Assembly: GCA_018241505.1 (NCBI GenBank)
Contig: JAFEDS010000028.1
Location: forward strand, 38,664-102,663
DNA length: 64,000 nucleotides
Direction of reading: 5' to 3'
Source of the DNA: Pseudomonadota bacterium
GTDB taxonomy: Bacteria; Pseudomonadota; Gammaproteobacteria; Steroidobacterales; Steroidobacteraceae
The notes beneath the pieces are model-generated. The model was not told the origin of the DNA, did no database searches, and saw nothing but the letters and a program-made list of their open reading frames with translations. The position numbers were made by a program, and so were the translations under genes. This document shows positions 48,207 through 55,582 of this stretch, piece by piece; position 1 is the first letter of the stretch; every line of letters starts with the position of its first letter.

Positions 48207-48256
48207 AACAGTCCGCGGCAGCCCGCGGTCAACAGATCAAGGTCAGTCGGTCAAGC

Positions 48257-49180
48257 ATGGTCGGACAACGGACGCTCAAGAACTCTATTCGTGCCACTGG
48301 TGTGGGGCTGCACACAGGCAAGAAGGTTCTCATGACCCTGCGCCCCGGCCTTCCGGATTCCGGAATCATCTTCCGGCGCACGGATCTGCCGGAACTGATC
48401 GACATTCGCGCCCACGCGGAGAATGTCGGCGACACCATGTTGGGAACGACACTCGGCAAGGGTGAAGCCCGGGTCTCGACTGTGGAGCATCTCCTGTCGG
48501 CTTTCGCGGGTCTCGGCATCGACAACGCGGTCGTGGAGCTGAGTGCGCCGGAAGTGCCGATCATGGACGGCAGCGCCGGACCCTTCGTCTTTCTTCTGCA
48601 GTCGGCGGGAATCGAGGAACAGCGCCGGCCGAAGCGCTTCATTCGCGTGAAGAAGCGCCTGCGGGTGGAGGAAGGCGGCAAGTGGGCGCAGTTCGACCCC
48701 TTCGACGGCTTCAAGGTCAATTTCGAGATCGAATTCAACCACCCCATTTTCAAGCGTCGCGCCCAGAAGGCGTCGATGGATTTCTCCACGACCTCCTTTC
48801 TCAAGGAAGTCAGCCGGGCCCGCACCTTCGGCTTCATGCGCGACCTGGAAACGATGCGCTCGCACAACCTGGCGCTCGGCGGCAATCTCGACAATGCCAT
48901 TGTGCTGGATGATTTCCGCGTGTTGAACGAAGACGGCCTGCGTTACGAGGACGAGTTCGTGAAGCACAAGATTCTCGATGCCATCGGGGATCTGTACCTG
49001 CTGGGGCACAGCCTCATTGGCGAGTTCAGCGGCCACAAGTCCGGACACGCGCTCAACAACAAGTTGTTGCGCACGCTCCTGGCGGATCAGTCGACGTTCG
49101 AAGAAGTGTCCTTCGAGACCTACGCGGAAGCGCCGATTTCGTATATCGAAGCCCCCGCTCTGCCGGGATCATCGGGCTGA
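48257..49180 (+). CDS. lpxC: UDP-3-O-acyl-N-acetylglucosamine deacetylase LpxC
   Basis: 307 residues beginning [11 protein letters not shown]. Zinc and catalytic motifs are T-V-E-H-L-L-S-A near 75-82, P-I-M-D-G-S near 103-108, H-K-I-L-D-A-I-G-D near 236-244 and S-G-H-K-S-G-H near 260-266. LpxC commits UDP-GlcNAc derivatives to lipid A. The open frame upstream to 48080 runs through the leader hairpin and has no LpxC character, so the ATG at 48257 is chosen. The stop codon is overlapped by the probable start of the downstream methyltransferase. Confidence 0.97.
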   Translation: MVGQRTLKNSIRATGVGLHTGKKVLMTLRPGLPDSGIIFRRTDLPELIDIRAHAENVGDTMLGTTLGKGEARVSTVEHLLSAFAGLGIDNAVVELSAPEVPIMDGSAGPFVFLLQSAGIEEQRRPKRFIRVKKRLRVEEGGKWAQFDPFDGFKVNFEIEFNHPIFKRRAQKASMDFSTTSFLKEVSRARTFGFMRDLETMRSHNLALGGNLDNAIVLDDFRVLNEDGLRYEDEFVKHKILDAIGDLYLLGHSLIGEFSGHKSGHALNNKLLRTLLADQSTFEEVSFETYAEAPISYIEAPALPGSSG

Positions 49181-50406
49181 GGGCCCAACCTCCTTTACGT
49201 CAGCGCTCGGAGCTGACGTTCAAACAGAATCGCCAACACGGCCGCCACGGGTGGCTGCGTCTCACGCCTGCCTATTCCGTCCGCCTGGTCGAGCAGATCC
49301 TGGCTGACAGTGGGGCGGAAGCCGATGTGGTGTTCGATCCGTTTTCCGGGACCGGCACCACCGCTCTATGCGCCGCCTACCGCGGCAAAACCGGCGTGGC
49401 CACTGACATCAATCCGTTTCTGATCTGGCTTGCGAATGCCAAGGCTCGTTCGTACGACGCGGCGGCCATTGCCTCGTTTGAAAATGCCGCACAACTCGCC
49501 GCGGCAGCAGTGGCGGACGAGTCGGGGCCTCTGGCTGCGCGACCCACGCTCAGCAATATTGAGCGTTGGTGGCGGCCTTCGGCGCTGACATTCTTGTTGC
49601 GGCTGAAGGCAGCAGTCGATGCCCATGAGAGCGGCGATGCGACTCTGCTGAGAGTCGCGTTCTGCCGCACGCTGATGAAGTTGTCCAACGCGGCATTCAA
49701 TCATCAGTCGATGTCTTTTCGTGCGCCCGTGGACGCGGGCGAGGCATCGCATGGCATGGTCGAGCAGTTTCTGGCGGACGTGGCGCATGTAGCGGTGGCC
49801 GCCGCGGACAATCCGTTGGGGGCTACGGAGTACAATCTCTCCAACGCCCGTGACGGCGCCGCAGGGCTGGCGAAGTGGCACAACCGGGTCGACCTGTTGA
49901 TCACCTCACCGCCGTATCCCAACCGCATGTCCTATATCCGCGAGTTGCGGCCGTACATGTACTGGTTGCGATTCCTGTCGACGGGCCGCGAAGCCGGCGA
50001 GCTCGACTGGGATGCGATCGGGGGGACCTGGGGAATCGCGACCAGCCGGTTGGCCGACTGGGTTCCCCAGCCGGGATTCCTCCCCGAGGGCATGCCGGAG
50101 ACCCTGCAAAAGATACGCGCGGCTCACGCGAAAAATGGAATCCTGCTGGCCAACTACATTCACCGTTACTTCGAGGACATGCTGTGTCATCTCGGCGCGA
50201 TGTTGCCGTTGCTGAAGGGCGGCGCGAGCGTGCACTACATTGTGGGCAACTCGATTTTCTACGGCCACATGGTGCCCGTGGAGGATTACCTGGCACGGCA
50301 GATGGCGGCGGTTGGACTGTGTGACATCCAATGTGAACCGATTCGCAAGCGCAACTCGAAGAAAGGGCTGGTAGAGTTCCGGGTTTCGGCACGCAGGGCG
50401 GTATGA
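49177..50406 (+). CDS. DNA methyltransferase (SPPY-type, N4-cytosine/N6-adenine class), probable CTG start
   Basis: About 409 residues if read from the CTG at 49177. The SAM motif I ([10 protein letters not shown]) begins near residue 53 and the catalytic motif IV T-S-P-P-Y near 243-247; SPPY is usual in N4-cytosine methylases. The first standard start codon in frame is GTG 49327, four residues before motif I, but the preceding ~50 codons ([16 protein letters not shown]) look coding and conserved-like. No ATG, GTG or TTG occurs in this frame from 48961 to 49326. CTG 49177 overlaps the lpxC stop as CTGA; ATC codons at 49168 and 49171 are other options. No restriction endonuclease lies nearby. 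Target site unknown. Confidence 0.72.
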   Translation: MRAQPPLRQRSELTFKQNRQHGRHGWLRLTPAYSVRLVEQILADSGAEADVVFDPFSGTGTTALCAAYRGKTGVATDINPFLIWLANAKARSYDAAAIASFENAAQLAAAAVADESGPLAARPTLSNIERWWRPSALTFLLRLKAAVDAHESGDATLLRVAFCRTLMKLSNAAFNHQSMSFRAPVDAGEASHGMVEQFLADVAHVAVAAADNPLGATEYNLSNARDGAAGLAKWHNRVDLLITSPPYPNRMSYIRELRPYMYWLRFLSTGREAGELDWDAIGGTWGIATSRLADWVPQPGFLPEGMPETLQKIRAAHAKNGILLANYIHRYFEDMLCHLGAMLPLLKGGASVHYIVGNSIFYGHMVPVEDYLARQMAAVGLCDIQCEPIRKRNSKKGLVEFRVSARRAV

Positions 50407-50407
50407 G

Positions 50408-50776
50408 TCACGCTTTGGGCATGACGCGCACGCTCACTTGTTGAATTGTGGGCTGTGCTTGTTTGATTGCGGGCTCGAGGTCCTGCATAACGTACCGCAG
50501 GCGGGCCGACCAGGCGGCCGATTCTGCGAATATAACCAGTGTGTCATCGCGCTCCACCACGCCGGAGAGCCGCGGTGTCAGCTCGGAGGGTAGATGTTGC
50601 GCGAGCCACTGTTTCCAGAAGGCCTGACGGGCGGCCTGATCCGAGACACGCGTCAAAGTCGGGGTCGAACGGCTCAGCACGGCTTTGACAGAATCCGGCC
50701 GGCGGAACGGTTTTGAGACGCTGGTCGCCGAAATGCGATTACCGCCGCGCTTGTTTCGGTGAAGCTTATTGGGCAT
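50408..50776 (-). CDS. DciA-like DUF721 protein
   Basis: 122 residues from the ATG at 50776: a basic N-terminal stretch (N-K-L-H-R-N-K-R-G-G-N-R), a linker, then a DUF721 domain (W-L-A-Q-H-L-P-S-E-L, D-D-T-L-V-I-F-A-E-S-A-A-W-S-A-R-L-R-Y). DciA loads the replicative helicase in bacteria that lack DnaC/DnaI; DUF721 genes between lpxC and secA are common in gammaproteobacteria. Codons upstream of 50776 would run into the divergent riboswitch region and are not family-like. Converges on the methyltransferase with a 1-bp gap. Confidence 0.85.
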   Translation of the reverse strand: MPNKLHRNKRGGNRISATSVSKPFRRPDSVKAVLSRSTPTLTRVSDQAARQAFWKQWLAQHLPSELTPRLSGVVERDDTLVIFAESAAWSARLRYVMQDLEPAIKQAQPTIQQVSVRVMPKA

Positions 50777-50779
50777 ATT
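50751..50779 (+). promoter_or_regulatory. Weak candidate promoter for the riboswitch transcript
   Basis: TTGTTT at 50751-50756, 17-bp spacer, CATATT at 50774-50779. The predicted start near 50786 would begin just before the riboswitch core. Both hexamers are imperfect. Confidence 0.35.
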
Positions 50780-50792
50780 GAAATTGCTGTTT

Positions 50793-50868
50793 TTGGGCAA
50801 ACCCGCCGAAAGGCGGGGACGCAAAGCCACCGGTCTAAAGCGAGGAGCTATGACAGCGGGGTTGCCAG
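50793..50868 (+). ncRNA. Cyclic di-GMP-I riboswitch (GEMM-I)
   Basis: Matches the GEMM-I core in order: GGGCAAACC at 50795, a GAAA tetraloop hairpin (CCGCCGAAAGGCGGGG), GGGACGCAAAGCC near 50816-50827, the receptor arm with CTAAA, GCTATGACAGC near 50847-50857, and closing GGGTTGCC ending at 50866. GGCAA at 50796-50800 pairs with TTGCC at 50862-50866 to close the aptamer. It lies 150 nt before the M23 peptidase ATG on the same strand. The expression platform is not clear; a GGGCG/CGCCC hairpin follows at 50909-50923 and a GCAAAA/TTTTGC pairing near 50953-50990. Binding senses the second messenger tied to biofilm and motility control. Confidence 0.93.
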
Positions 50869-51016
50869 CAAGGTGCAAGCTGTTTATATCGTTGATTGAA
50901 CGAGAACAGGGCGCTGAACGCCCGGGCTACCGCCGTGCGCTGGTTCATCTGGCAAAAAGCCGGCTCCTGCCCATGCAGACGGGGTTTTGCACGAGTCGAC
51001 ATCCGGAGCGCGCGGA

Positions 51017-51964
51017 ATGAATGTGATTTTCTTTTCAAAGCGAGAAGGGCTGGCGCGCCAGCTCAATCTTGCGCACCCGGTGACCCTCGGCATCGTGGCC
51101 GTGCTGGTGCTGGGGATACTCGGCACAGCGTTCGCGCTGGGCATGCAACTCGGCCAGGGCAGCAGCGGCCGCCTCGCCAGCGGTGAGTCTGCGCACTGGA
51201 TGCAGATTCTCACCGAGCAGAAACACCAGATTGCCGAGCTGAAAGAACGCATGAACGAGCGCGTGGATGCCATGGCCATGCGCATGGGTGAAGTGAATGC
51301 CCACGTGATCCGCCTCGATGCCCTGGGCAAACGGCTCACGGAAATGGCCGACATCGACAGCCATGAATTTGACTTCGACAGCGCCCCGGCGAGCGGCGGC
51401 CCCGAGTCCGATGGCGCGGGTGTCACGGCCCAGATTCCCGACATTTCCATGAAATTGAATGACCTCGAGCAGAAGGTGGCCCTGCGGGACTCGCAGTTGA
51501 ACGCCCTCGAGAATGTCATCATCGACCGCGACCTGAAGAAGCAGATTCATCCGGAAGGCCGGCCGGTCAAGTCAGGTTTCATTTCCTCCTACTTCGGGGA
51601 GCGGGAAGATCCGTTTTCCGGGGAAGAGGCCTATCACAAGGGTGTGGATTTCGCGGGGACGGCCGGGGCCAATGTGGTGGCTGTCGCGGCGGGTGTTGTG
51701 ACTTGGGCGGGTAACCGCACGGGCTACGGCAACCTTGTGGAAATCAACCACGGTGATGGCTATGTGACCCGCTATGCCCACAACCAGCGGACGCTGGTGA
51801 CGGTGGGACAGACGGTCAAGCGGGGTGACCCGATTGCCCTGATGGGCTCGACCGGGCGGTCCACGGGACCGCACGTGCATTTTGAGGTGGTCCGCAATGG
51901 CCGGCAGGTTGACCCGCTGACCTTCGTGGGGCGCCAGCAAGTGGCGGTTGCCGCCAAGCACTGA
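51017..51964 (+). CDS. M23 (LytM) family murein peptidase, membrane-anchored
   Basis: 315 residues: a short cytoplasmic head, one membrane segment (about 20-43), a coiled-coil-like region (about 62-105 and 145-175), and a C-terminal LytM domain with zinc motif H-K-G-V-D (about 224-228) and H-V-H-F (about 301-304). Both metal motifs are intact, so it should be an active endopeptidase rather than an EnvC/NlpD-type activator with lost ligands. ATG 51017 has GGAG nearby and puts the anchor at the right distance. The leader carries a cyclic-di-GMP riboswitch. secA follows after 284 bp. Confidence 0.92.
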   Translation: MNVIFFSKREGLARQLNLAHPVTLGIVAVLVLGILGTAFALGMQLGQGSSGRLASGESAHWMQILTEQKHQIAELKERMNERVDAMAMRMGEVNAHVIRLDALGKRLTEMADIDSHEFDFDSAPASGGPESDGAGVTAQIPDISMKLNDLEQKVALRDSQLNALENVIIDRDLKKQIHPEGRPVKSGFISSYFGEREDPFSGEEAYHKGVDFAGTAGANVVAVAAGVVTWAGNRTGYGNLVEINHGDGYVTRYAHNQRTLVTVGQTVKRGDPIALMGSTGRSTGPHVHFEVVRNGRQVDPLTFVGRQQVAVAAKH

Positions 51965-52020
51965 CCTTATTCCGCCGCCAGAGGGTGCGCCGGCCGCGGG
52001 CGCCGCGACCGCCTGGAGCG

Positions 52021-52066
52021 GGAACGGGGCCCAGGCGCCGCCTGAGCCGCCTGGAGCGGCCGTTCC
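52021..52066 (+). promoter_or_regulatory. Two-part hairpin between the M23 gene and secA
   Basis: GGAACGG (52021-52027) pairs with CCGTTCC (52060-52066), and inside it CCAGGCG (52031-52037) pairs with CGCCTGG (52048-52054). A 13-bp direct repeat CCGCCTGGAGCGG (52009 and 52047) overlaps it. Could end the M23 transcript or belong to the secA leader. Confidence 0.5.
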
Positions 52067-52139
52067 TGCCAGGGGCGGGCTACCCGGCGGGGTCGCCGGT
52101 AGCGCCTTGAAAACCTCCCGATAAGAACCAATTGGGCGT

Positions 52140-52172
52140 AAAGGCCGTCTATTTTGTAAGATAGGCGGCTTT
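52140..52172 (+). promoter_or_regulatory. Hairpin upstream of secA
   Basis: AAAGgCCGTCTAT pairs with ATAGGCGGCTTT (twelve pairs, one bulge, one G-T) around an 8-nt loop, 77 nt before the secA start. No secM-like open frame was found in the interval. Confidence 0.5.
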
Positions 52173-52248
52173 CAAAACGCCCCGTAAACTCGCCGGCCGC
52201 CCCCAAGGGCTTGGCGAACCAAGCATTTTTCCGATCCAGGACGACAAG

Positions 52249-55056
52249 TTGCTGAACCTACTCACCCGCGTTTTCGGCAGCCGGAACGATCGGCTGGTTC
52301 GAGGCTACGGCCGGTACATTCGTGCGGCCGCCGGTCTCGAGTCGACCATCCAGGCTTTGAGCGACGAGGCTCTGCGCGCCAAAACCGACGAATTCCGTAA
52401 ACGCCTCAAGGAGGGTGCCAAGCTAGACGACTTGCTGCCTGAGGCATTTGCCGTAGTGCGTGAGGCCGGCCGGCGCACGCTCAACATGCGCCACTTCGAC
52501 GTGCAATTGATCGGCGGCGCCGTTCTCCACGAGGGGAAGATCGCCGAGATGCGCACCGGCGAAGGTAAGACGCTGATGGCCACGCTGGGTGCGTACTTGA
52601 ACGCTCTCCCAGGCGAAGGTGTTCACATCGTCACGGTCAACGAGTATCTGGCACAGCGTGACGCGGATTGGATGAGTCCGCTCTACAACTTCCTCGGTCT
52701 CACTGTTGGCGTCATCAAGAACGCGCAAACCCCGGTGGAGAAGCGCCAGGCGTACGGCTGCGATATCACGTTCGGCACCAACAACGAATTCGGTTTCGAC
52801 TATCTCCGCGACAACCTGGCTTTCCGACTGGACGACAAGGTACAGCGTGGATTGGCGTACGCGATCGTGGACGAAGTCGACTCGATCCTGATCGACGAAG
52901 CGCGGACCCCGCTGATCATCTCCGGGCCCGCGGAAGAGAGCACTGAGCTCTATCTGCGGATCAATGCGTTGGTCCCGCGCCTCACGCGGCAGATGCAGGA
53001 AGATGGGCCTGGCGACTTCACTGTCGAAGAGAAGCAGAAGCAGGTTCACATCACTGAAGCGGGTCACGAGCACGTCGAACAGTTGATGATTGAGCTGGCC
53101 CTGCTGCGTGAAGGCGAGAGTCTTTACGATCCGGCCAACATCCGGTTGATGCATCACCTGAACGCTGCACTCCGTGCGCATGCGCTCTACAAGCGCGATG
53201 TCGAGTACATCGTCCGCGGTGGTGAGGTCATTATTGTTGACGAGTTCACGGGCCGTACGATGCAGGGGCGTCGTTGGTCTGACGGCCTGCACCAGGCGGT
53301 CGAAGCGAAAGAAGGGGTCCGGGTACGGGAGGAGAACCAGACGGTTGCCTCCATCACGTTCCAGAACTACTTCCGATTGTACAAAAAGCTGGCCGGCATG
53401 ACCGGTACCGCGGATACGGAAGCGCCCGAGTTCCTGCAGATCTATGGCCTCGAGGTCGTCGTCATCCCGACGCATCGCCCCATGATTCGCAAGGACCAAT
53501 CGGACTTCGTGTATCTCACGCAGGACGACAAGTTCAAAGCCATCATTGAAGACATCCGCGATTGTGTCGAGCGCGAGCAGCCGGTGCTGGTCGGCACGAC
53601 GTCGATCGAAACGTCCGAATTTCTCGCCGGCCTGCTGCAGAAGGAAAAGATTCCGCACCAGGTGTTGAACGCCAAGCAGCACGAGCGTGAGGCGCACATT
53701 GTCGCCGAGGCCGGCCGTCCGGGCGCGGTGACGATCGCGACCAACATGGCGGGTCGCGGTACTGACATTGTCCTGGGTGGAAACTACCAGGCCGAGATGA
53801 CTGCACTCGGCGCGGTCGACGACGTGACCCGCGAGCGGCTGAAGGGTGACTGGCAGGCGCGCCACGACAAAGTGCTGGCCGCCGGCGGTCTGCACATCAT
53901 CGGTACCGAGCGCCACGAGTCCCGCCGTATCGACAACCAGCTTCGCGGCCGTTCGGGCCGCCAGGGCGACCCGGGCTCGAGCCGCTTCTATCTGTCGATG
54001 GAAGACAACCTCATGCGCATCTTCGGCGATCCGCAGCGAACCAAGCGGTTGCTGCAGATGGCCGGCATGAAGGCAGGAGAGGTCATTGAGAGCGGCATGC
54101 TCACGCGCCAGATCGAGAAGGCGCAGCGGAAAGTCGAGTCACACAACTTCGACATCCGCAAACAGTTGCTGCTGTTCGACGACGTTGCGAACGATCAGCG
54201 TAAGGTCGTGTATCAACAGCGTACCGAGATCATGGGTACGGACGATCTGTCCGCGGCCATTCACGGCATCATGGACGAGGCCGTCGGCACGCTGCTCGAT
54301 CAGTACATGCCGAAGAACGTGTCGCCCTCTGACTGGGATCTGGCAGGTATGTCCGAGGCTCTCGCCAAGGACTTCAATGCCCGCGTCGACGTGAAGGGGA
54401 TGGTAGAAGCCGATCCGAACCTGGAAGAGGCCACTATTCGTGCGCGGCTGGTGGGTGCGGTTCGTGAGGCGTACGACGCCAAGGTTGCACGTGTCGGTAC
54501 CGCGGAAGGCGGCGAGCCGATCATGCGGCACGTCGAAAAGGACGTGATGCTGCGGATGTTGGACCAACATTGGCGCGAGCATTTGGGAGCCATGGATTAC
54601 CTGCGGCAGGGAATTCACCTTCGCGGCTATGCCCAGAAAGACTATCGGTTCGAATACAAGCGCGAGGCCTTCGAGCTTTTTGCCGCGATGCTCGACCGCG
54701 TGAAGTTTGAGACCGTGACAGTGCTCGCCAAGATTGAGGTCCGCACTCAGGACGAGATTGATCGTGAGGAAGAGGAACGGCGCATCCGGCTGATGCGGGC
54801 ATTGCAGGCTCAGCATGCCGAGGCTCAGTCGGTCCTGTCGGCCGATACCGCTGTTGAGGCGCCTCCTCCCGGTGCGCCATTCAATCCCGCCGCAGCGGCT
54901 GCCGCTGGAGCGATTCCCATGAGCTCGTCGCACGAAGGCGAGAGCGCGGGCACGTTCGTTCGCAGCGAGCGCAAAGTCGGACGCAATGAGCCCTGTCCGT
55001 GCGGGTCAGGCAAGAAGTTCAAAAACTGCCACGGGGCCCTGTCTGGCATCGGTTAG
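52249..55056 (+). CDS. secA: Preprotein translocase ATPase SecA
   Basis: 935 residues with Walker A M-R-T-G-E-G-K-T near 102-109, [14 protein letters not shown] near 206-219, D-E-A-D-like helicase core, and a C-terminal zinc tail [13 protein letters not shown] near 916-928. SecA drives secretory proteins through SecYEG. The start is TTG at 52249, because [15 protein letters not shown] aligns with the E. coli N-terminus and no ATG is available. The leader holds two hairpins and no SecM. Confidence 0.97.
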   Translation: MLNLLTRVFGSRNDRLVRGYGRYIRAAAGLESTIQALSDEALRAKTDEFRKRLKEGAKLDDLLPEAFAVVREAGRRTLNMRHFDVQLIGGAVLHEGKIAEMRTGEGKTLMATLGAYLNALPGEGVHIVTVNEYLAQRDADWMSPLYNFLGLTVGVIKNAQTPVEKRQAYGCDITFGTNNEFGFDYLRDNLAFRLDDKVQRGLAYAIVDEVDSILIDEARTPLIISGPAEESTELYLRINALVPRLTRQMQEDGPGDFTVEEKQKQVHITEAGHEHVEQLMIELALLREGESLYDPANIRLMHHLNAALRAHALYKRDVEYIVRGGEVIIVDEFTGRTMQGRRWSDGLHQAVEAKEGVRVREENQTVASITFQNYFRLYKKLAGMTGTADTEAPEFLQIYGLEVVVIPTHRPMIRKDQSDFVYLTQDDKFKAIIEDIRDCVEREQPVLVGTTSIETSEFLAGLLQKEKIPHQVLNAKQHEREAHIVAEAGRPGAVTIATNMAGRGTDIVLGGNYQAEMTALGAVDDVTRERLKGDWQARHDKVLAAGGLHIIGTERHESRRIDNQLRGRSGRQGDPGSSRFYLSMEDNLMRIFGDPQRTKRLLQMAGMKAGEVIESGMLTRQIEKAQRKVESHNFDIRKQLLLFDDVANDQRKVVYQQRTEIMGTDDLSAAIHGIMDEAVGTLLDQYMPKNVSPSDWDLAGMSEALAKDFNARVDVKGMVEADPNLEEATIRARLVGAVREAYDAKVARVGTAEGGEPIMRHVEKDVMLRMLDQHWREHLGAMDYLRQGIHLRGYAQKDYRFEYKREAFELFAAMLDRVKFETVTVLAKIEVRTQDEIDREEEERRIRLMRALQAQHAEAQSVLSADTAVEAPPPGAPFNPAAAAAAGAIPMSSSHEGESAGTFVRSERKVGRNEPCPCGSGKKFKNCHGALSGIG

Positions 55057-55097
55057 CGCCGAGGCTGACGCATCGGCTAACACCGGGGCTGACCCCG
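55052..55097 (+). terminator. Adjacent hairpins at the end of secA
   Basis: GTTAGC (55052-55057, containing the secA stop) pairs with GCTAAC (55076-55081), with CGA/TCG inside; a second CGGGG-CTGA-CCCCG hairpin is at 55084-55097. No T-run. May mark the 3' end of secA mRNA or tune mutT translation. Confidence 0.4.
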
Positions 55098-55117
55098 TGG
55101 GTGGTCAGCACATTGGC

Positions 55118-55525
55118 GTGAAGGCGGTTGGCATCAAACCGGTCATCTGCGTTGTGGCGGGGGCGCTGTTCGATCGGGATGGAAGGGTGCTCATTGCTGA
55201 GCGGCCGGCGGGCAAGCACATGGCTGGGCGGTGGGAATTCCCGGGTGGCAAGGTGGCGGCTGGTGAGACCGAGGCGGCGGCTCTTGTTCGGGAGCTGCGC
55301 GAGGAGCTTGGTGTGACCGTTACGGCTTCCCGTCCTTTCATGCGGCTGTCGCATGAGTATGAGGACCGGGTCGTTGAGCTGTCGTTGTGGTTGGTCGATA
55401 CTTTCATCGGCGTGCCGGCGGGGCTCGATTCGCAGCGTTTGAAGTGGGTCGTGCCGCACGCACTGGGGTGCGAAGACATTTTGGAGGCGGATGCTCCGTT
55501 TGTGGCGGCGCTTCAGAAGCGATAG
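55118..55525 (+). CDS. mutT: 8-oxo-dGTP diphosphatase MutT
   Basis: About 135 residues with the complete Nudix box G-x5-E-x7-R-E-L-x-E-E-L-G (from G-G-K-V-A-A-G-E-T-E to R-E-E-L-G) and W-E-F-P-G-G just before it. MutT hydrolyses 8-oxo-dGTP to prevent A:T to C:G mutations. GTG 55118 gives normal length and I-K-P-V-I-C-V-V-A-G-A-L as first strand; GTG 55097 in the hairpin is the alternative. secA-mutT is the E. coli order. Confidence 0.9.
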   Translation: MKAVGIKPVICVVAGALFDRDGRVLIAERPAGKHMAGRWEFPGGKVAAGETEAAALVRELREELGVTVTASRPFMRLSHEYEDRVVELSLWLVDTFIGVPAGLDSQRLKWVVPHALGCEDILEADAPFVAALQKR

Positions 55526-55582
55526 ACGCTTTTAGCGCAGTCAGTCACACGAGCGGACGATTCAGGTGGTTATGCTGAGGTA

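Noticed and set aside
48080-48256. N-terminal extension of lpxC
   Set aside because: Runs through the long leader hairpin and adds 59 residues that LpxC proteins do not have.
49327-50406. Complete restriction-modification system
   Set aside because: Only a methyltransferase is found; both neighbours are housekeeping genes and no endonuclease-like frame is present.
51967-52206. 79-codon minus-strand frame in the secA leader
   Set aside because: Arg/Pro-rich low complexity created by the GC-rich hairpins; no ribosome-binding site or homology recognised.
51965-52248. SecM or VemP-like arrest peptide before secA
   Set aside because: All plus-strand frames in the interval are very short and lack a signal peptide and Pro-rich arrest end.
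52423-53916. 497-codon minus-strand open frame inside secA
   Set aside because: Fully antisense to conserved SecA sequence; R/H/Q-rich without motifs.
55051-55120. Riboswitch before mutT
   Set aside because: Only two simple hairpins are present; no known aptamer core.
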